Made by a program: the position numbers and the translations under genes. From the NCBI RefSeq assembly GCF_023073715.1, contig NZ_JADPKA010000083.1, positions 310,001 to 374,000 on the forward strand: a DNA stretch of 64,000 bases. The letters are read 5' to 3'. This DNA comes from Bradyrhizobium sp. 164 (GTDB lineage Bacteria; Pseudomonadota; Alphaproteobacteria; Rhizobiales; Xanthobacteraceae). The first letter of the stretch is position 1, and each line of letters starts with the position of its first letter. The notes under the pieces were generated by a model. It had not been told where the DNA came from and made no database searches. It saw only the letters and a list, made by a program, of their open reading frames with translations. Positions 24,867 through 33,207 of this stretch are shown piece after piece.

Positions 24867-25036
24867 CTGCTCACGGGCCATGCGCATGGCGATCGACCGC
24901 GAATAGACCACGTCTGCCTATGAGGCGAGCAACCGGGCACGCAGCGCAGTACGCGATGCCCAGTTGAGGCGGCATATCCCGCGGAAAAGACTCGGCCGAT
25001 CTGGCGCAATTTCACGGAACCGTGTAGAGCGGTTTT

Positions 25037-25672
25037 ATGAGCACAAGCAGCGTCAACGTGGTCGCCCACCCCCTGGTCCAGCACAAGCTCTCCTTGATGC
25101 GCGAGAAGGACCGCTCGACCAAGAGCTTTCGCGAGATCCTGAACGAGATCGGGATGCTGCTCGGCTACGAGGTGACGCGCGACCTGCCGCTGGAGCTGGT
25201 GGACATCGAGACGCCGATCGCCCCGATGCAGGCGCCGAAGATCGCCGGCAAGAAGCTCACCCTGGCGCCGATCCTGCGCGCGGGCGTCGGCTTCCTCGAC
25301 GGCATGCTGGCGCTGATGCCCTCGGCGCGCATCGCTCATATCGGGCTCTACCGCGACCCCGAGACGTTGCAAGCCGTGGAATATTACTTCAAGGCACCGC
25401 AGGACCTGTCCGATCGCACCGTGATCCTGATGGATCCGATGCTGGCCACCGGCAATTCGGCCTGCGCCGGCGCGTCCCTGCTCAAGGCGCGCGGTGCCCG
25501 CGACATCCGCTTCGTCTGCCTCTTGGCCGCGCCCGAGGGCATCGCGCAGTTCCAGAGCGAGCATCCCGACGTGCCGGTCTGGACCGCCGCCATCGACGAG
25601 CGGCTCAACGACCACGGCTATATCGTGCCGGGCCTGGGCGATGCCGGCGATCGGATGTTCGGCACCAAGTAG
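25037..25672 (+). CDS. upp: uracil phosphoribosyltransferase
   Basis: Upp salvages uracil by joining it to PRPP to give UMP in the cytoplasm. The 211-residue product has the family core: VVAHPLVQHKLSLMR at the N-terminus, APILRAGVGFLDG, the PRPP-binding loop LMDPMLATGNS (Asp133 within it), and the C-terminal uracil-binding GLGDAGDRMFGTK. Length is normal. The ribosome binding site is weak. An acyl-CoA synthetase gene follows after 32 bases on the same strand but has no obvious functional tie. Confidence 0.96.
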   Translation: MSTSSVNVVAHPLVQHKLSLMREKDRSTKSFREILNEIGMLLGYEVTRDLPLELVDIETPIAPMQAPKIAGKKLTLAPILRAGVGFLDGMLALMPSARIAHIGLYRDPETLQAVEYYFKAPQDLSDRTVILMDPMLATGNSACAGASLLKARGARDIRFVCLLAAPEGIAQFQSEHPDVPVWTAAIDERLNDHGYIVPGLGDAGDRMFGTK

Positions 25673-25704
25673 ACAGCTTTGCACGATCGGGTTACTCCGA
25701 TTGC

Positions 25705-27276
25705 ATGCTGATCGACAGATGTTCGCTGCAATCGCTGCTCCCGACCGAGACCGCCAGTCGCGTCCTCATGTTCGATGGCACGCCGATCTCGCGTGCGGAG
25801 CTCTCAGGAAGGATCGAGCAGACCGCCGCCTGGCTGGCCGCGCAGGGCATCGGGAGGGGCGACGTCGTCGCCGTCTGGCTGGTCAACCGGATCGAATGGC
25901 TCGCACTGCTGTTCGCCGCCGGCCGCCTGGGCGCGGTCGTCGCCGCCGTCAATACGCGCTATCGCAGTGCGGAGGTCGCGCATCTGCTCCGCCTGTCCGG
26001 TGCCAAGCTGATGGTGGTCGAGGCCGCGTTCCGCTCGATCGATTTTGCCGCCATTCTCGCCGGTGTCGCCAAGGACGAGGTGCCCGCGCTGCAACAGCTT
26101 GCCGTGGTGGGCAAGACCGCGATCCCCGCGCAATGGCCGAGTGTGCGGTTCGATGCCTTCGACAGGTCTTATCCGCCTGCCCCGCCGGCTCAGGAGGACG
26201 TCGATCTGCCCGTCCTGCTGTACACGACATCGGGCACGACGAAGGGCCCGAAGCTCGTCGCCCATTCGCAGCGGACGCTGGCGACGCATGCCGCGTCCGT
26301 CGCCAAGGCGCTGCAGCTTGATCCGCAGCGCCATTCGCTGCTGGCGATGCTGCCGTTATGCGGCACTTTTGGCATGACAAGCATGCTCGGTTTCATCGCA
26401 GCGGGCGCGACCATCCATGTACTCGATGCTTTCGAGGCGGCGCCGGCCGTGAGGATCCTCGGCGAGTGCAGGATCACGCATTCGTTCGGCTCGGACGAGA
26501 TGTTCCGCCGCATCCTCGCGCTCACCGATGCACCACGACCGTTTCCGCATCTCGAAATCTGCGGCTTCGCCGCATTCCAGCCCGGCTGGCGCGAGTTGGC
26601 CGCGGAGGCCGAAGTGCGCGGTATGCCGCTGTTCGGCTTGTACGGTTCGAGCGAGGTGCAGGCGCTGTTCTCGATCGGCCGCGGCAGCGATGCCTTCGCC
26701 GATCGCATCGAAGGCGGCGGCTGGCCGATGTCGCCGGACGCGAAAATCCGCATCCGCGATGTCGAGACCGGCGAGCTTGCGGCCCGGGGCGGCTCCGGCG
26801 AGATCGAGATCAGCGCGCCGTCATGCTTCCTCGGCTACTTCAACAATCCCGAGGCGACGCGGGAAGCGATCACCGCCGATGGCTTCTTCCGCACCGGCGA
26901 CATCGGCCGGCTGCGCGGGGATGGTTCGTTCGTCTACGAGACCCGTGCCGGCGATGCGATGCGGCTCGGCGGCTTCCTGGTCGCGCCCGGCGAGATCGAA
27001 GACGAGCTCAAATCGTGCGCGGGTGTCGCCGACGCCCAGGTGGTCGCGATCGACCTGAAGGGACAGGCCCGCTGCGTCGCCTTCGTAATTCCAGCTGGAG
27101 AGCCACCACGACAGGAAGCGCTAATCGCCCATGTGCGCGAGCGGCTCGCCGGCTACAAGGTGCCGGCGCGGGTCTATGTCGTGGATGCCTTCCCCGTCAC
27201 CGACAGCGCCAATGGCGTCAAGATTCAGCGCGCCCGGCTTCGTGCCATGGCCATGGACCGGATCGCCGCTGAATAG
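25705..27276 (+). CDS. class I adenylate-forming acyl-CoA synthetase
   Basis: An AMP-dependent synthetase/ligase of 523 residues that would activate a carboxylic acid to its CoA thioester through an acyl-adenylate. Visible motifs are the P-loop YTTSGTTKGPK (from residue 173), YGSSEVQ in the A5 region, FFRTGDIGRL (A7/A8 hinge) and the C-terminal lysine region ANGVKIQRARLR. I use the ATG at 25705 (MLIDRCSLQSLL); the frame is open back through upp but that is overlap only. The substrate cannot be told from sequence. It converges on an acyl-CoA dehydrogenase gene, and a MaoC/CitE pair lies just beyond. Confidence 0.88.
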   Translation: MLIDRCSLQSLLPTETASRVLMFDGTPISRAELSGRIEQTAAWLAAQGIGRGDVVAVWLVNRIEWLALLFAAGRLGAVVAAVNTRYRSAEVAHLLRLSGAKLMVVEAAFRSIDFAAILAGVAKDEVPALQQLAVVGKTAIPAQWPSVRFDAFDRSYPPAPPAQEDVDLPVLLYTTSGTTKGPKLVAHSQRTLATHAASVAKALQLDPQRHSLLAMLPLCGTFGMTSMLGFIAAGATIHVLDAFEAAPAVRILGECRITHSFGSDEMFRRILALTDAPRPFPHLEICGFAAFQPGWRELAAEAEVRGMPLFGLYGSSEVQALFSIGRGSDAFADRIEGGGWPMSPDAKIRIRDVETGELAARGGSGEIEISAPSCFLGYFNNPEATREAITADGFFRTGDIGRLRGDGSFVYETRAGDAMRLGGFLVAPGEIEDELKSCAGVADAQVVAIDLKGQARCVAFVIPAGEPPRQEALIAHVRERLAGYKVPARVYVVDAFPVTDSANGVKIQRARLRAMAMDRIAAE

Positions 27277-27309
27277 GAACAGCCTTTTGAGCTTGCGCCC
27301 GAAGGTCGC

Positions 27310-28476
27310 TCAGTAAGACTTGGCGAGGCCAAGCACCTTTTCCGCGATGAAGCTGAGCGCGAGCTGCGGACTGACCGGCGCGATGCGCGGAATCAGGATC
27401 TCGCGCAAATAGCGCTCGACATGGAATTCCTTGGCATAGCCGAAGCCGCCATGGGTCATCACCGCCTGCTCGCAAGCCGAGAAGCCTGCCTCGCCAGCGA
27501 GATACTTTGCCGCATTGGCGGCGGCGCCGCAGGGCATGCGCTTGTCGTATTGCCAGGCCGCCGACATCACCATCAGCCAGGCCGCCTCGAGCTCGACCCA
27601 GTTCACCGCCAGCGGATGCTGGATGCCCTGATTCTTGCCGATGGGCCGGTTGAACACCACACGCGTCTTGGCGTATTCGGTCGCACGCGATAGCGCGAGC
27701 TTGCCGAGACCGACCGCTTCCGCCGCGATCAGGATACGCTCCGGGTTCATGCCTTCGAGGATGTACTCGAAGCCTTTGCCTTCCTCGCCGATCCGATCCT
27801 CCATCGGGATTTCAAAATCCTCGAAGAACAGCTCGTTGGAATCGACGATCTTGCGGCCCATCTTCTCGATCTCGTGGACCTTAATCTTGTTGCGGTCGAA
27901 ATCGGTGTAGAACAGGCTGAGGCCGTGGGTCGGCGAGCGCACCTGTTCCAGCGGGGTGGTGCGCGCCAGCAGCAGGATCTTGTGCGCGACCTGCGCGGTC
28001 GATATCCACACCTTCTGGCCGTTGACGATGTAGCGATCGTTCTTGGCGACCGCGCGGGTCTTGAGCTGGGTGGTGTTGAGACCGGTGTTGGGCTCGGTAA
28101 CCGCGAAACAGGCTTTCTCGCGACCCTCGACCATCGGCGGCAGCATGCGCTTGCGCTGCTCCTCGGTGCCGAACACGACGACGGGGTTGAGTCCGAACAC
28201 GTTGATATGCACCGCGGACGCGCCGGACATGCCGGCACCTGATTCCGCGATGGTGCGCATCATGATCGCGGCTTCGGTAATGCCTAGCCCGGAGCCGCCA
28301 TACTCCTCCGGCACGCAGATGCCGAGCCAGCCGGCATCTGCCAGCGCCTTGTGAAAGTCGTGCGGGAAGCCGCCGTCGTGATCCTTCTTCAGCCAATAGG
28401 CATCGGGAAAGCCTTCGCAGATCTTGGCGATGGCGTCGCGAATGGCTTCCTGCTGATCGGTGAGCGCGAAATCCAT
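27310..28476 (-). CDS. acyl-CoA dehydrogenase family protein
   Basis: A 388-residue FAD flavoprotein of the acyl-CoA dehydrogenase fold, with N-terminal helical domain, beta domain (FAVTEPNTGLNTTQLKTRA) and C-terminal FAD/subunit motif (TRVVFNRPIGKNQGIQHPLA, MTHGGFGYAKEFHVERYLR). The region after LREILIPRI reads APVSPQ where many short- and medium-chain enzymes have the catalytic-Glu motif YEGT. The base may therefore sit elsewhere, as in isovaleryl- or long-chain-type enzymes. It is divergent from a MaoC hydratase and a CitE-like lyase, suggesting a shared CoA-ester pathway. Confidence 0.88.
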   Translation of the reverse strand: MDFALTDQQEAIRDAIAKICEGFPDAYWLKKDHDGGFPHDFHKALADAGWLGICVPEEYGGSGLGITEAAIMMRTIAESGAGMSGASAVHINVFGLNPVVVFGTEEQRKRMLPPMVEGREKACFAVTEPNTGLNTTQLKTRAVAKNDRYIVNGQKVWISTAQVAHKILLLARTTPLEQVRSPTHGLSLFYTDFDRNKIKVHEIEKMGRKIVDSNELFFEDFEIPMEDRIGEEGKGFEYILEGMNPERILIAAEAVGLGKLALSRATEYAKTRVVFNRPIGKNQGIQHPLAVNWVELEAAWLMVMSAAWQYDKRMPCGAAANAAKYLAGEAGFSACEQAVMTHGGFGYAKEFHVERYLREILIPRIAPVSPQLALSFIAEKVLGLAKSY

Positions 28477-28704
28477 GTTCTTGATCTCCGTGCTAGGAGC
28501 CGCGGCGACTCACGTGCCCGATCTTTGAGCCCACCCAACCGGCGATGGAAGATTGCCGCGCCGGACCTTCCCTCGCTTGCGTTCTTTAGCTCGAAAAACT
28601 CAGTACAGATACGTGAATTTGCCTGCCAAGTGCGTGTACCATGCATAGGGTCATGCGGCGCGACGGTGCGAGCGCGTCGTTATTTCGCAAGGAGGGAAAC
28701 CGCG

Positions 28705-29157
28705 ATGGCCGGACTTTATTTCGAGGACTTCTCCGTAGGCCAGGAGTTCAGGCATCCGCTGACCCGGACCGTCACGGAGATGGACAACACCATGTTCAGC
28801 CTGCTGACGCTCAATCCGCAGCCGCTGCACATCGATGCGCATTTCGCCGAGAAGACCGAGTTCGGCCAGCGCATTTTCAACAGTCTTTACACCCTCGGTA
28901 TCATGATCGGCATGACGGTCTATGATACGACCCTCGGGACCACTGTTGCCAATCTCGGCATGACCGACGTCACTTTTCCAAAGCCGGTCTTCCACGGCGA
29001 CACGTTGCGGGCGACGACGAAGGTGCTTTCGTTGCGGGAATCGAAATCGCGCCCGAGGGCAGGCATCGTCGAGTTCGAGCACCACGCCCTCAACCAGAAC
29101 GACGAGATCGTCGGCAAATGCCGGCGCATGGCGATGATGCACAAGAGGCCGGTCTGA
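28705..29157 (+). CDS. MaoC family dehydratase
   Basis: A single-hotdog enoyl-CoA hydratase-like protein of 150 residues behind a GGAGGG ribosome binding site. The block LTLNPQPLHIDAHFAEKTEFG aligns with the catalytic loop of R-specific hydratases, but the canonical GDxNPLH aspartate is replaced (Leu-Thr-Leu-Asn-Pro). This form is typical of MaoC proteins paired with CitE-like lyases. The stop overlaps the next start by one base (TGATG), so hydratase and lyase are coupled. Likely role: hydration of an unsaturated dicarboxyl- or methyl-branched CoA ester before cleavage (inference). Confidence 0.86.
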   Translation: MAGLYFEDFSVGQEFRHPLTRTVTEMDNTMFSLLTLNPQPLHIDAHFAEKTEFGQRIFNSLYTLGIMIGMTVYDTTLGTTVANLGMTDVTFPKPVFHGDTLRATTKVLSLRESKSRPRAGIVEFEHHALNQNDEIVGKCRRMAMMHKRPV

Positions 29158-30008
29158 TGCGTTCGATGCTGTTCGTGCCGGGTGATTCCCCGCGCAAATT
29201 CGAGAAAGCGAGCGAAGGCAAGGCCGACGCGCTGATCATAGACCTCGAGGATTCCGTCGTCGCCGAGAAGAAGGAGCAGGCGCGCGGGTTGACGCTGGCG
29301 ATGCTGAAGGGCTCTCGCGGCCCGCACCAGCTCTATGTCCGTGTCAACGCGCTCGACACCGGCATGACGCTTGTCGATCTCGCCACGGTGATGCCGGGCA
29401 AGCCCGACGGCATCGTGCTGCCGAAATCGCAAGGCGGCGACGATGTGCGGCAGGTGGCGACCTGGCTCGAAGCGTTCGAGGCGGCGGCCGGCATCGCGGT
29501 CGGCGCGACGCGCATCGTCTGCGTCGCGACGGAGACCGCCGGCTCCATCTTCGGGCTTGGCAGCTACAAAGGCTGCTCCCCTCGCCTCGCTGGACTGATG
29601 TGGGGTGCCGAAGATCTCTCGGCTTCGCTCGGCGCCACCGAGAAAGCCTCGGGCGGCGTGTTCCACAGCCCCTATCGGCTCGCGCGCGATCTCTGCCTGA
29701 TGGCGGCGGCCGCGGCCGAGGTTGCGCCGATCGACACCGTCTATACCGACATTGACAATCTCGCCGGCCTCGACGCCGAGACGCGCGCGGCACGGCGCGA
29801 CGGTTTTGCAGCCAAGGCGCTGATCCATCCCAAGCATGTCGATGTCGTCAACGCGGCCTTCGAGCCGACGGAGGCCGAACGCACATGGGCGGAGAAGGTA
29901 ATCGCGGCATTCGCGAGCAATCCGAATGCCGGCACGCTGCGGCTCGACGGCCAGATGATCGACAAGCCGCATCTTCGCGCCGCGAAGAAGATCCTGGGCC
30001 AACCCTAG
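29157..30008 (+). CDS. HpcH/HpaI aldolase/citrate lyase family CoA ester lyase
   Basis: A CitE-like TIM-barrel protein of 283 residues. It starts MRSMLFVPGDSPRKFEKA and has IDLEDSV with metal-binding acids, a central ETAGSIFGL and the C-terminal ALIHPKHVDVVN. Stand-alone CitE-like proteins cleave malyl-CoA, methylmalyl-CoA or citramalyl-CoA. Pairing with MaoC and acyl-CoA dehydrogenase genes resembles loci for itaconate, mesaconate or leucine-related C5 acids, such as the Rv2498c neighbourhood of Mycobacterium tuberculosis. The exact substrate is not decided by the sequence. Confidence 0.88.
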   Translation: MRSMLFVPGDSPRKFEKASEGKADALIIDLEDSVVAEKKEQARGLTLAMLKGSRGPHQLYVRVNALDTGMTLVDLATVMPGKPDGIVLPKSQGGDDVRQVATWLEAFEAAAGIAVGATRIVCVATETAGSIFGLGSYKGCSPRLAGLMWGAEDLSASLGATEKASGGVFHSPYRLARDLCLMAAAAAEVAPIDTVYTDIDNLAGLDAETRAARRDGFAAKALIHPKHVDVVNAAFEPTEAERTWAEKVIAAFASNPNAGTLRLDGQMIDKPHLRAAKKILGQP

Positions 30009-30042
30009 ATCGCCGTCACTTCGGCTGACCGCGCGGGCGACC

Positions 30043-30071
30043 TTCAACCTGCCGAAGGTGTGTCGGTTGAA
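30043..30071. terminator. inverted repeat between convergent genes
   Basis: TTCAACC (30043-30049) and GGTTGAA (30065-30071) form a 7-base stem with a 15-base loop between the convergent lyase gene and the exported glycine-rich gene. It may end transcription from both sides; there is no T-run, so the call is tentative. Confidence 0.4.
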
Positions 30072-30080
30072 GCCGCGCCG

Positions 30081-30464
30081 TCAGTCGAACCCCTGAACGG
30101 GCGGAGCCGAGGTCTGCGCCGGCACGGCAGGCTCGGCTTGAACCGGCGGGGTCGGGTTGCCGGCAGCGCTCGTCTGGCCATTGGCAGCCATCGCCTCGCG
30201 CGTGCGCGGTGGGACGCGGGTCGCGGCAGCGCGACGTGGCGGCTGCGGGTGTCTTGCCGACTGCGAACCACTCAGGCCCCAGGACCGGGCGATCGAAGGT
30301 CCGGCGGTGTAACCAACCAACGCTCCGGCGACGGCTCCGACCGGGCCAAGTACGACCGCACCGGATAAGGCGCCGAGCGCTGCATCGCCCGCGCGCTCCT
30401 GCGCAACTGCGCTCGCCGGCACACAAGCCAGCATTGCAATAGCGGTGATCACAGCCTTGTTCAT
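30081..30464 (-). CDS. exported glycine-zipper-like hypothetical protein
   Basis: A 127-residue protein with a clear signal peptide (MNKAVITAIAMLACVPASA, cleavage after VAQ or SAVA). A glycine/alanine-rich stretch GALSGAVVLGPVGAVAGALV follows that looks like a glycine zipper, then a Pro/Ala-rich tail. I take the ATG at 30464, preceded by GGGAGGCG. Proteins of this type are common in Bradyrhizobium and often carry misleading automatic names; the function is unknown, with envelope or periplasmic location likely. Confidence 0.75.
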   Translation of the reverse strand: MNKAVITAIAMLACVPASAVAQERAGDAALGALSGAVVLGPVGAVAGALVGYTAGPSIARSWGLSGSQSARHPQPPRRAAATRVPPRTREAMAANGQTSAAGNPTPPVQAEPAVPAQTSAPPVQGFD

Positions 30465-30614
30465 CGGAGCGCCTCCCTCGCGGCAGATCACTCCTGCTCA
30501 AATATGGCCGTACCAAGTTCGCTTGCCGGCCAACCAAGGGCAATCGATGGAACTCGGCGTTCGCAGCTCTTGCGCCCTCAACCGGGGCTCCACGCGGGCC
30601 ACTCAGAGCAACTG

Positions 30615-31406
30615 CTAGACGATCCTGATCGACACGTCCGGCAGGCCCTCGAGCTTGCACAACAGCACGTCGCCCTTCACCACCGGGCCGACATTCTCCG
30701 GCGTGCCGGAATAGATGATGTCGCCCGCCTTCAGCTCGAACGCTTCCGACAGCTTTGCGATCTGCTCGGCGACGCTCCAGATCATCTTGCTGAGATCGGA
30801 GTTCTGCCGGACGGCGCCGTTGACTGCCAGCGAAATCGCACCCTTCTCGAAATGGCCGGTCTTGCTTGCCGGGCGAATCGGACCGAGCACGGCCGCATGA
30901 TCAAAGCTCTTGCCGATCTCCCAGGGCTTCTTCTCCGCGGCCATGCCGTTCTGAAGATCGCGCCGGGTCATGTCGAGCCCGAGCGCATAGCCATAGACAT
31001 GGTCGAGCGCCTTCTCGACCGGAATGTTGGTGCCGCCCGATTTCAGCGCCGCAACCAGCTCGACCTCGTGATGATAGTTCTTGGTCAGCGACGGATAGGG
31101 ATGATCGGCGACCTCGCCGATCGCGACGTTCTGAATCGCGTCGGTCGGCTTCTGGAAGAAGAACGGCGGCTCGCGGTTCGGATCCGAGCCGCGCTCGATC
31201 GCGTGCGCCGCGTAATTGCGCCCGATGCAGTAGATGCGGCGCACCTGAAACACCTGGGTCTCACCGACGATCGGGATCGTCACCATCGGCACCGGAAAGA
31301 TCGGCTTGGGTCCGGCCTGCGCGGCGGCCGGTGCGACCCCGGTCATCGAAACGGCGGTAGCCGCCGCAGCGGTTGCGAGCAAATCACGTCGCGTGGGTGA
31401 GGTCAT
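30615..31406 (-). CDS. fumarylacetoacetate hydrolase family protein with Tat-like signal
   Basis: A 263-residue protein with an FAH fold: IGRNYAAHAIERG, the metal-binding region HHEVELVAALKSG (acidic ligands), and the C-terminal DIIYSGTPENVGPV. The N-terminus TSPTRRDLLATAAAATAVSM followed by AAAQA is a twin-arginine-like export signal. FAH enzymes cleave or decarboxylate beta-keto-type acids and are normally cytoplasmic, so export is unusual. The ATG at 31406 is preceded by AGGGAG. No aromatic-degradation genes lie nearby. Confidence 0.85.
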   Translation of the reverse strand: MTSPTRRDLLATAAAATAVSMTGVAPAAAQAGPKPIFPVPMVTIPIVGETQVFQVRRIYCIGRNYAAHAIERGSDPNREPPFFFQKPTDAIQNVAIGEVADHPYPSLTKNYHHEVELVAALKSGGTNIPVEKALDHVYGYALGLDMTRRDLQNGMAAEKKPWEIGKSFDHAAVLGPIRPASKTGHFEKGAISLAVNGAVRQNSDLSKMIWSVAEQIAKLSEAFELKAGDIIYSGTPENVGPVVKGDVLLCKLEGLPDVSIRIV

Positions 31407-31531
31407 CTCGGATGCTCCCTTTGCCTTTGCTTGGGCAGCGTCATGCGCGCCGATCCGGCTGATAGTCGATATTTGGTGTGCCAGCAACATGGATCGGCGC
31501 GGCTTGCTGGATACCGCGCGGTGCGAACCCG

Positions 31532-32635
31532 CTAACGGACGAAACGGTTGCCAGCGGCGGCACTGCTTGGTTCGGGCGCGGGAGCGACTCTCACGACCGC
31601 CGTTAGCGGGGCGCCATTGCGCAGCAGGACGAGTTTGACTTCCTCGCCGATGCGCGCAAGGCCGATCGTGTTGCGGAGCTGGGCGGCGGTGCGGATCGGG
31701 CGGTCGTCGGCCCTGATGATGATATCGCCCTTGCGCAGGCCTGCCTGTTGCGCCGGCGAATCCGCCGCAATGTCCGCGATGACGGCACCTTCGTTGAATC
31801 CCTTGTTGACTGATGGATGCAAGTCCTTCAGCGAAATGCCGATCCGGCCGCGCTCGACGCGGCCCTTGGCGACGATCTGCTCCATCACCTTCCGCGCCAT
31901 GTTGACGGGAATTGCAAATCCGATGCCGACATTGCCGCCGGCAGGCGAGATGATGGCCGAGTTGATGCCCACCAGTTCTCCGCGCAAGCTGACCAGCGCC
32001 CCGCCGGAATTGCCGGGATTGATCGCAGCATCGGTCTGGATGAAGTCCTCATAACCCTGCTTGCCGAGTCCGGTCCGGCCCAGCGCGCTGACGAGGCCGG
32101 ACGTCACGGTCTGGCCGAGGCCGAATGGGTTGCCGATCGCAAGCACGAAATCGCCGACTTCGAGCGCGTCGCTGTCGCCGAAGGAAAGCGCCTTGAGCCC
32201 GGCCGGGCTCTGGATCTGGAGCACCGCAACGTCCGTCGGCGGATCGCGGCCGATGACCTTCGCCGAGAACTGCCGGCCGTCCTTGGTGGTGATCTGAACG
32301 GCGGAGGTGCCATCGACCACGTGATTGTTGGTGAGTACGTAGCCGCGCTGTGCATCGACGATGACCCCCGAGCCGGTCGCGTTGACCTCCTTCTCGATCT
32401 GCCGGGGGACGTCGAAGAACTCGCGGAAGAGCGGGTCGCGATAGAGCGGATTGTCCTCGCGCACACGGCCATGCACGGAGATGTTGACCACGGCCGGCGT
32501 CACCTGACGCACCAGCGGCGCCAGGGTCGGCACAGAGCCGCCCGTCTTCAGGTCCGGAATTTGGCCAGCGGCGGGCTGCGATGCCGTGAGCGTCAGCAAC
32601 AGCAACGCCAGCGAAAGCAAACGCACAGCATTCAT
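31532..32635 (-). CDS. HtrA/DegP-like periplasmic serine protease
   Basis: A trypsin-like envelope protease of 367 residues with a signal peptide (MNAVRLLSLALLLLTLTAS, cleavage near AAGQ). The catalytic triad is visible as His105 in LTNNHVVDG, Asp135 in PPTDVAVLQI and Ser210 in GNSGGALVS. One PDZ domain follows (about 270-350, with DIIIRADDRPI). A single PDZ makes it DegS-like or HhoB-like rather than a two-PDZ DegP. The start could also be a GTG at 32644; I prefer the ATG at 32635. It lies 45 bases downstream of a small gene of the heat-shock unit on the same strand, which fits a protein-quality role. Confidence 0.93.
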   Translation of the reverse strand: MNAVRLLSLALLLLTLTASQPAAGQIPDLKTGGSVPTLAPLVRQVTPAVVNISVHGRVREDNPLYRDPLFREFFDVPRQIEKEVNATGSGVIVDAQRGYVLTNNHVVDGTSAVQITTKDGRQFSAKVIGRDPPTDVAVLQIQSPAGLKALSFGDSDALEVGDFVLAIGNPFGLGQTVTSGLVSALGRTGLGKQGYEDFIQTDAAINPGNSGGALVSLRGELVGINSAIISPAGGNVGIGFAIPVNMARKVMEQIVAKGRVERGRIGISLKDLHPSVNKGFNEGAVIADIAADSPAQQAGLRKGDIIIRADDRPIRTAAQLRNTIGLARIGEEVKLVLLRNGAPLTAVVRVAPAPEPSSAAAGNRFVR

Positions 32636-32680
32636 CTTCGTCACCTGCCGCCTAGCCCAGAATAGAAGAACTTTGTGGCC

Positions 32681-32791
32681 TCAGTCACGCGGCGCGGCGG
32701 TGAGACCGTGCATGGCCAGATAAGGAACGGCGAAGGCCGCCGAGGCCTGACCGATCAGCACGAGCGTCAGAACAGTGTGCGTGAGCATCAT
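32681..32791 (-). CDS. 36-aa small hydrophobic protein
   Basis: A short gene whose ATG overlaps the stop of the 111-aa gene as ATGA, which is the main argument that it is real. The 36-residue product has a hydrophobic segment (LTLVLIGQASAAFAVPYLA) and a short polar end; it could be a membrane peptide or a signal-peptide-like remnant. No family is recognised. It follows two Hsp20 genes and precedes an HtrA protease, so it may be co-expressed with heat-shock genes. Confidence 0.5.
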   Translation of the reverse strand: MMLTHTVLTLVLIGQASAAFAVPYLAMHGLTAAPRD

Positions 32792-33123
32792 GCGGCTCGC
32801 CTCTCGGCGGCGGCCCAGGGCCGCCGCAACCGCATCGGGACGCCGCCCCCGCGCGGCGGGTCGTCATTGTCATTGTCGCCGTCGAGCCGGCGCAACGCCG
32901 TCAGAATATCGGCGAGCCGCACGGTGTGGCTCATGCCTGGTATCTCGCGCAGCGCGGGACAGGATTCGACCGCGTACATGTCCGAGGCCCAGGATGACAG
33001 GATGATCCGCTTCTCCGGCGTGGAGAGCTCCTCTGCATTCAGGACGTCGGCAGGCGAGTCGTAATGGGCAGCGGGATGAAACAGCGGGCTGAGAGTGCCG
33101 GCATTGGTGTTCACGTTGGTCAT
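32788..33123 (-). CDS. conserved hypothetical protein downstream of hsp20
   Basis: A 111-residue soluble protein starting MTNVNTNAGTLSPLFHPAAH. It contains a conserved-looking core: DVLNAEELSTPEKRIILSSW, then ASDMYAVESCPALREIPG and a DILTALRRLD helix. The rest is an Asp/Asn/Gly/Arg-rich tail. I recognise this as a rhizobial/proteobacterial family often near small heat-shock or stress genes, without a known function. The ATG at 33123 follows a GGGGAGGA-like site. The last bases overlap the 36-aa gene. Confidence 0.72.
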   Translation of the reverse strand: MTNVNTNAGTLSPLFHPAAHYDSPADVLNAEELSTPEKRIILSSWASDMYAVESCPALREIPGMSHTVRLADILTALRRLDGDNDNDDPPRGGGVPMRLRRPWAAAERRAA

Positions 33124-33170
33124 CGGTCCTCCCCTCATGCTCCTTTCCAAGGGACGGGTTTGTTGACGAT

Positions 33171-33197
33171 GGACGGCGGCGCCGACCGCCGCCGTCC
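33171..33197 (-). terminator. GC-rich hairpin after hsp20
   Basis: GGACGGCGGC (33171-33180) and GCCGCCGTCC (33188-33197) make a perfect 10-base stem with a 7-base loop, just after the hsp20 stop. There is no T-run, so it may be an attenuator or RNA-stabilising hairpin between hsp20 and the 111-aa gene. Confidence 0.5.
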
Positions 33198-33207
33198 GCG
33201 ATTGATG

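Noticed and set aside
25015..25030. GGAAC followed by GTT upstream of upp as another EcfG promoter
   Set aside because: The spacer is only 11 bases, far from the 16-17 needed.
30081..30464. The exported glycine-rich protein as an RNA polymerase subunit, a name sometimes given to such proteins
   Set aside because: It has a signal peptide and a glycine zipper and no polymerase features.
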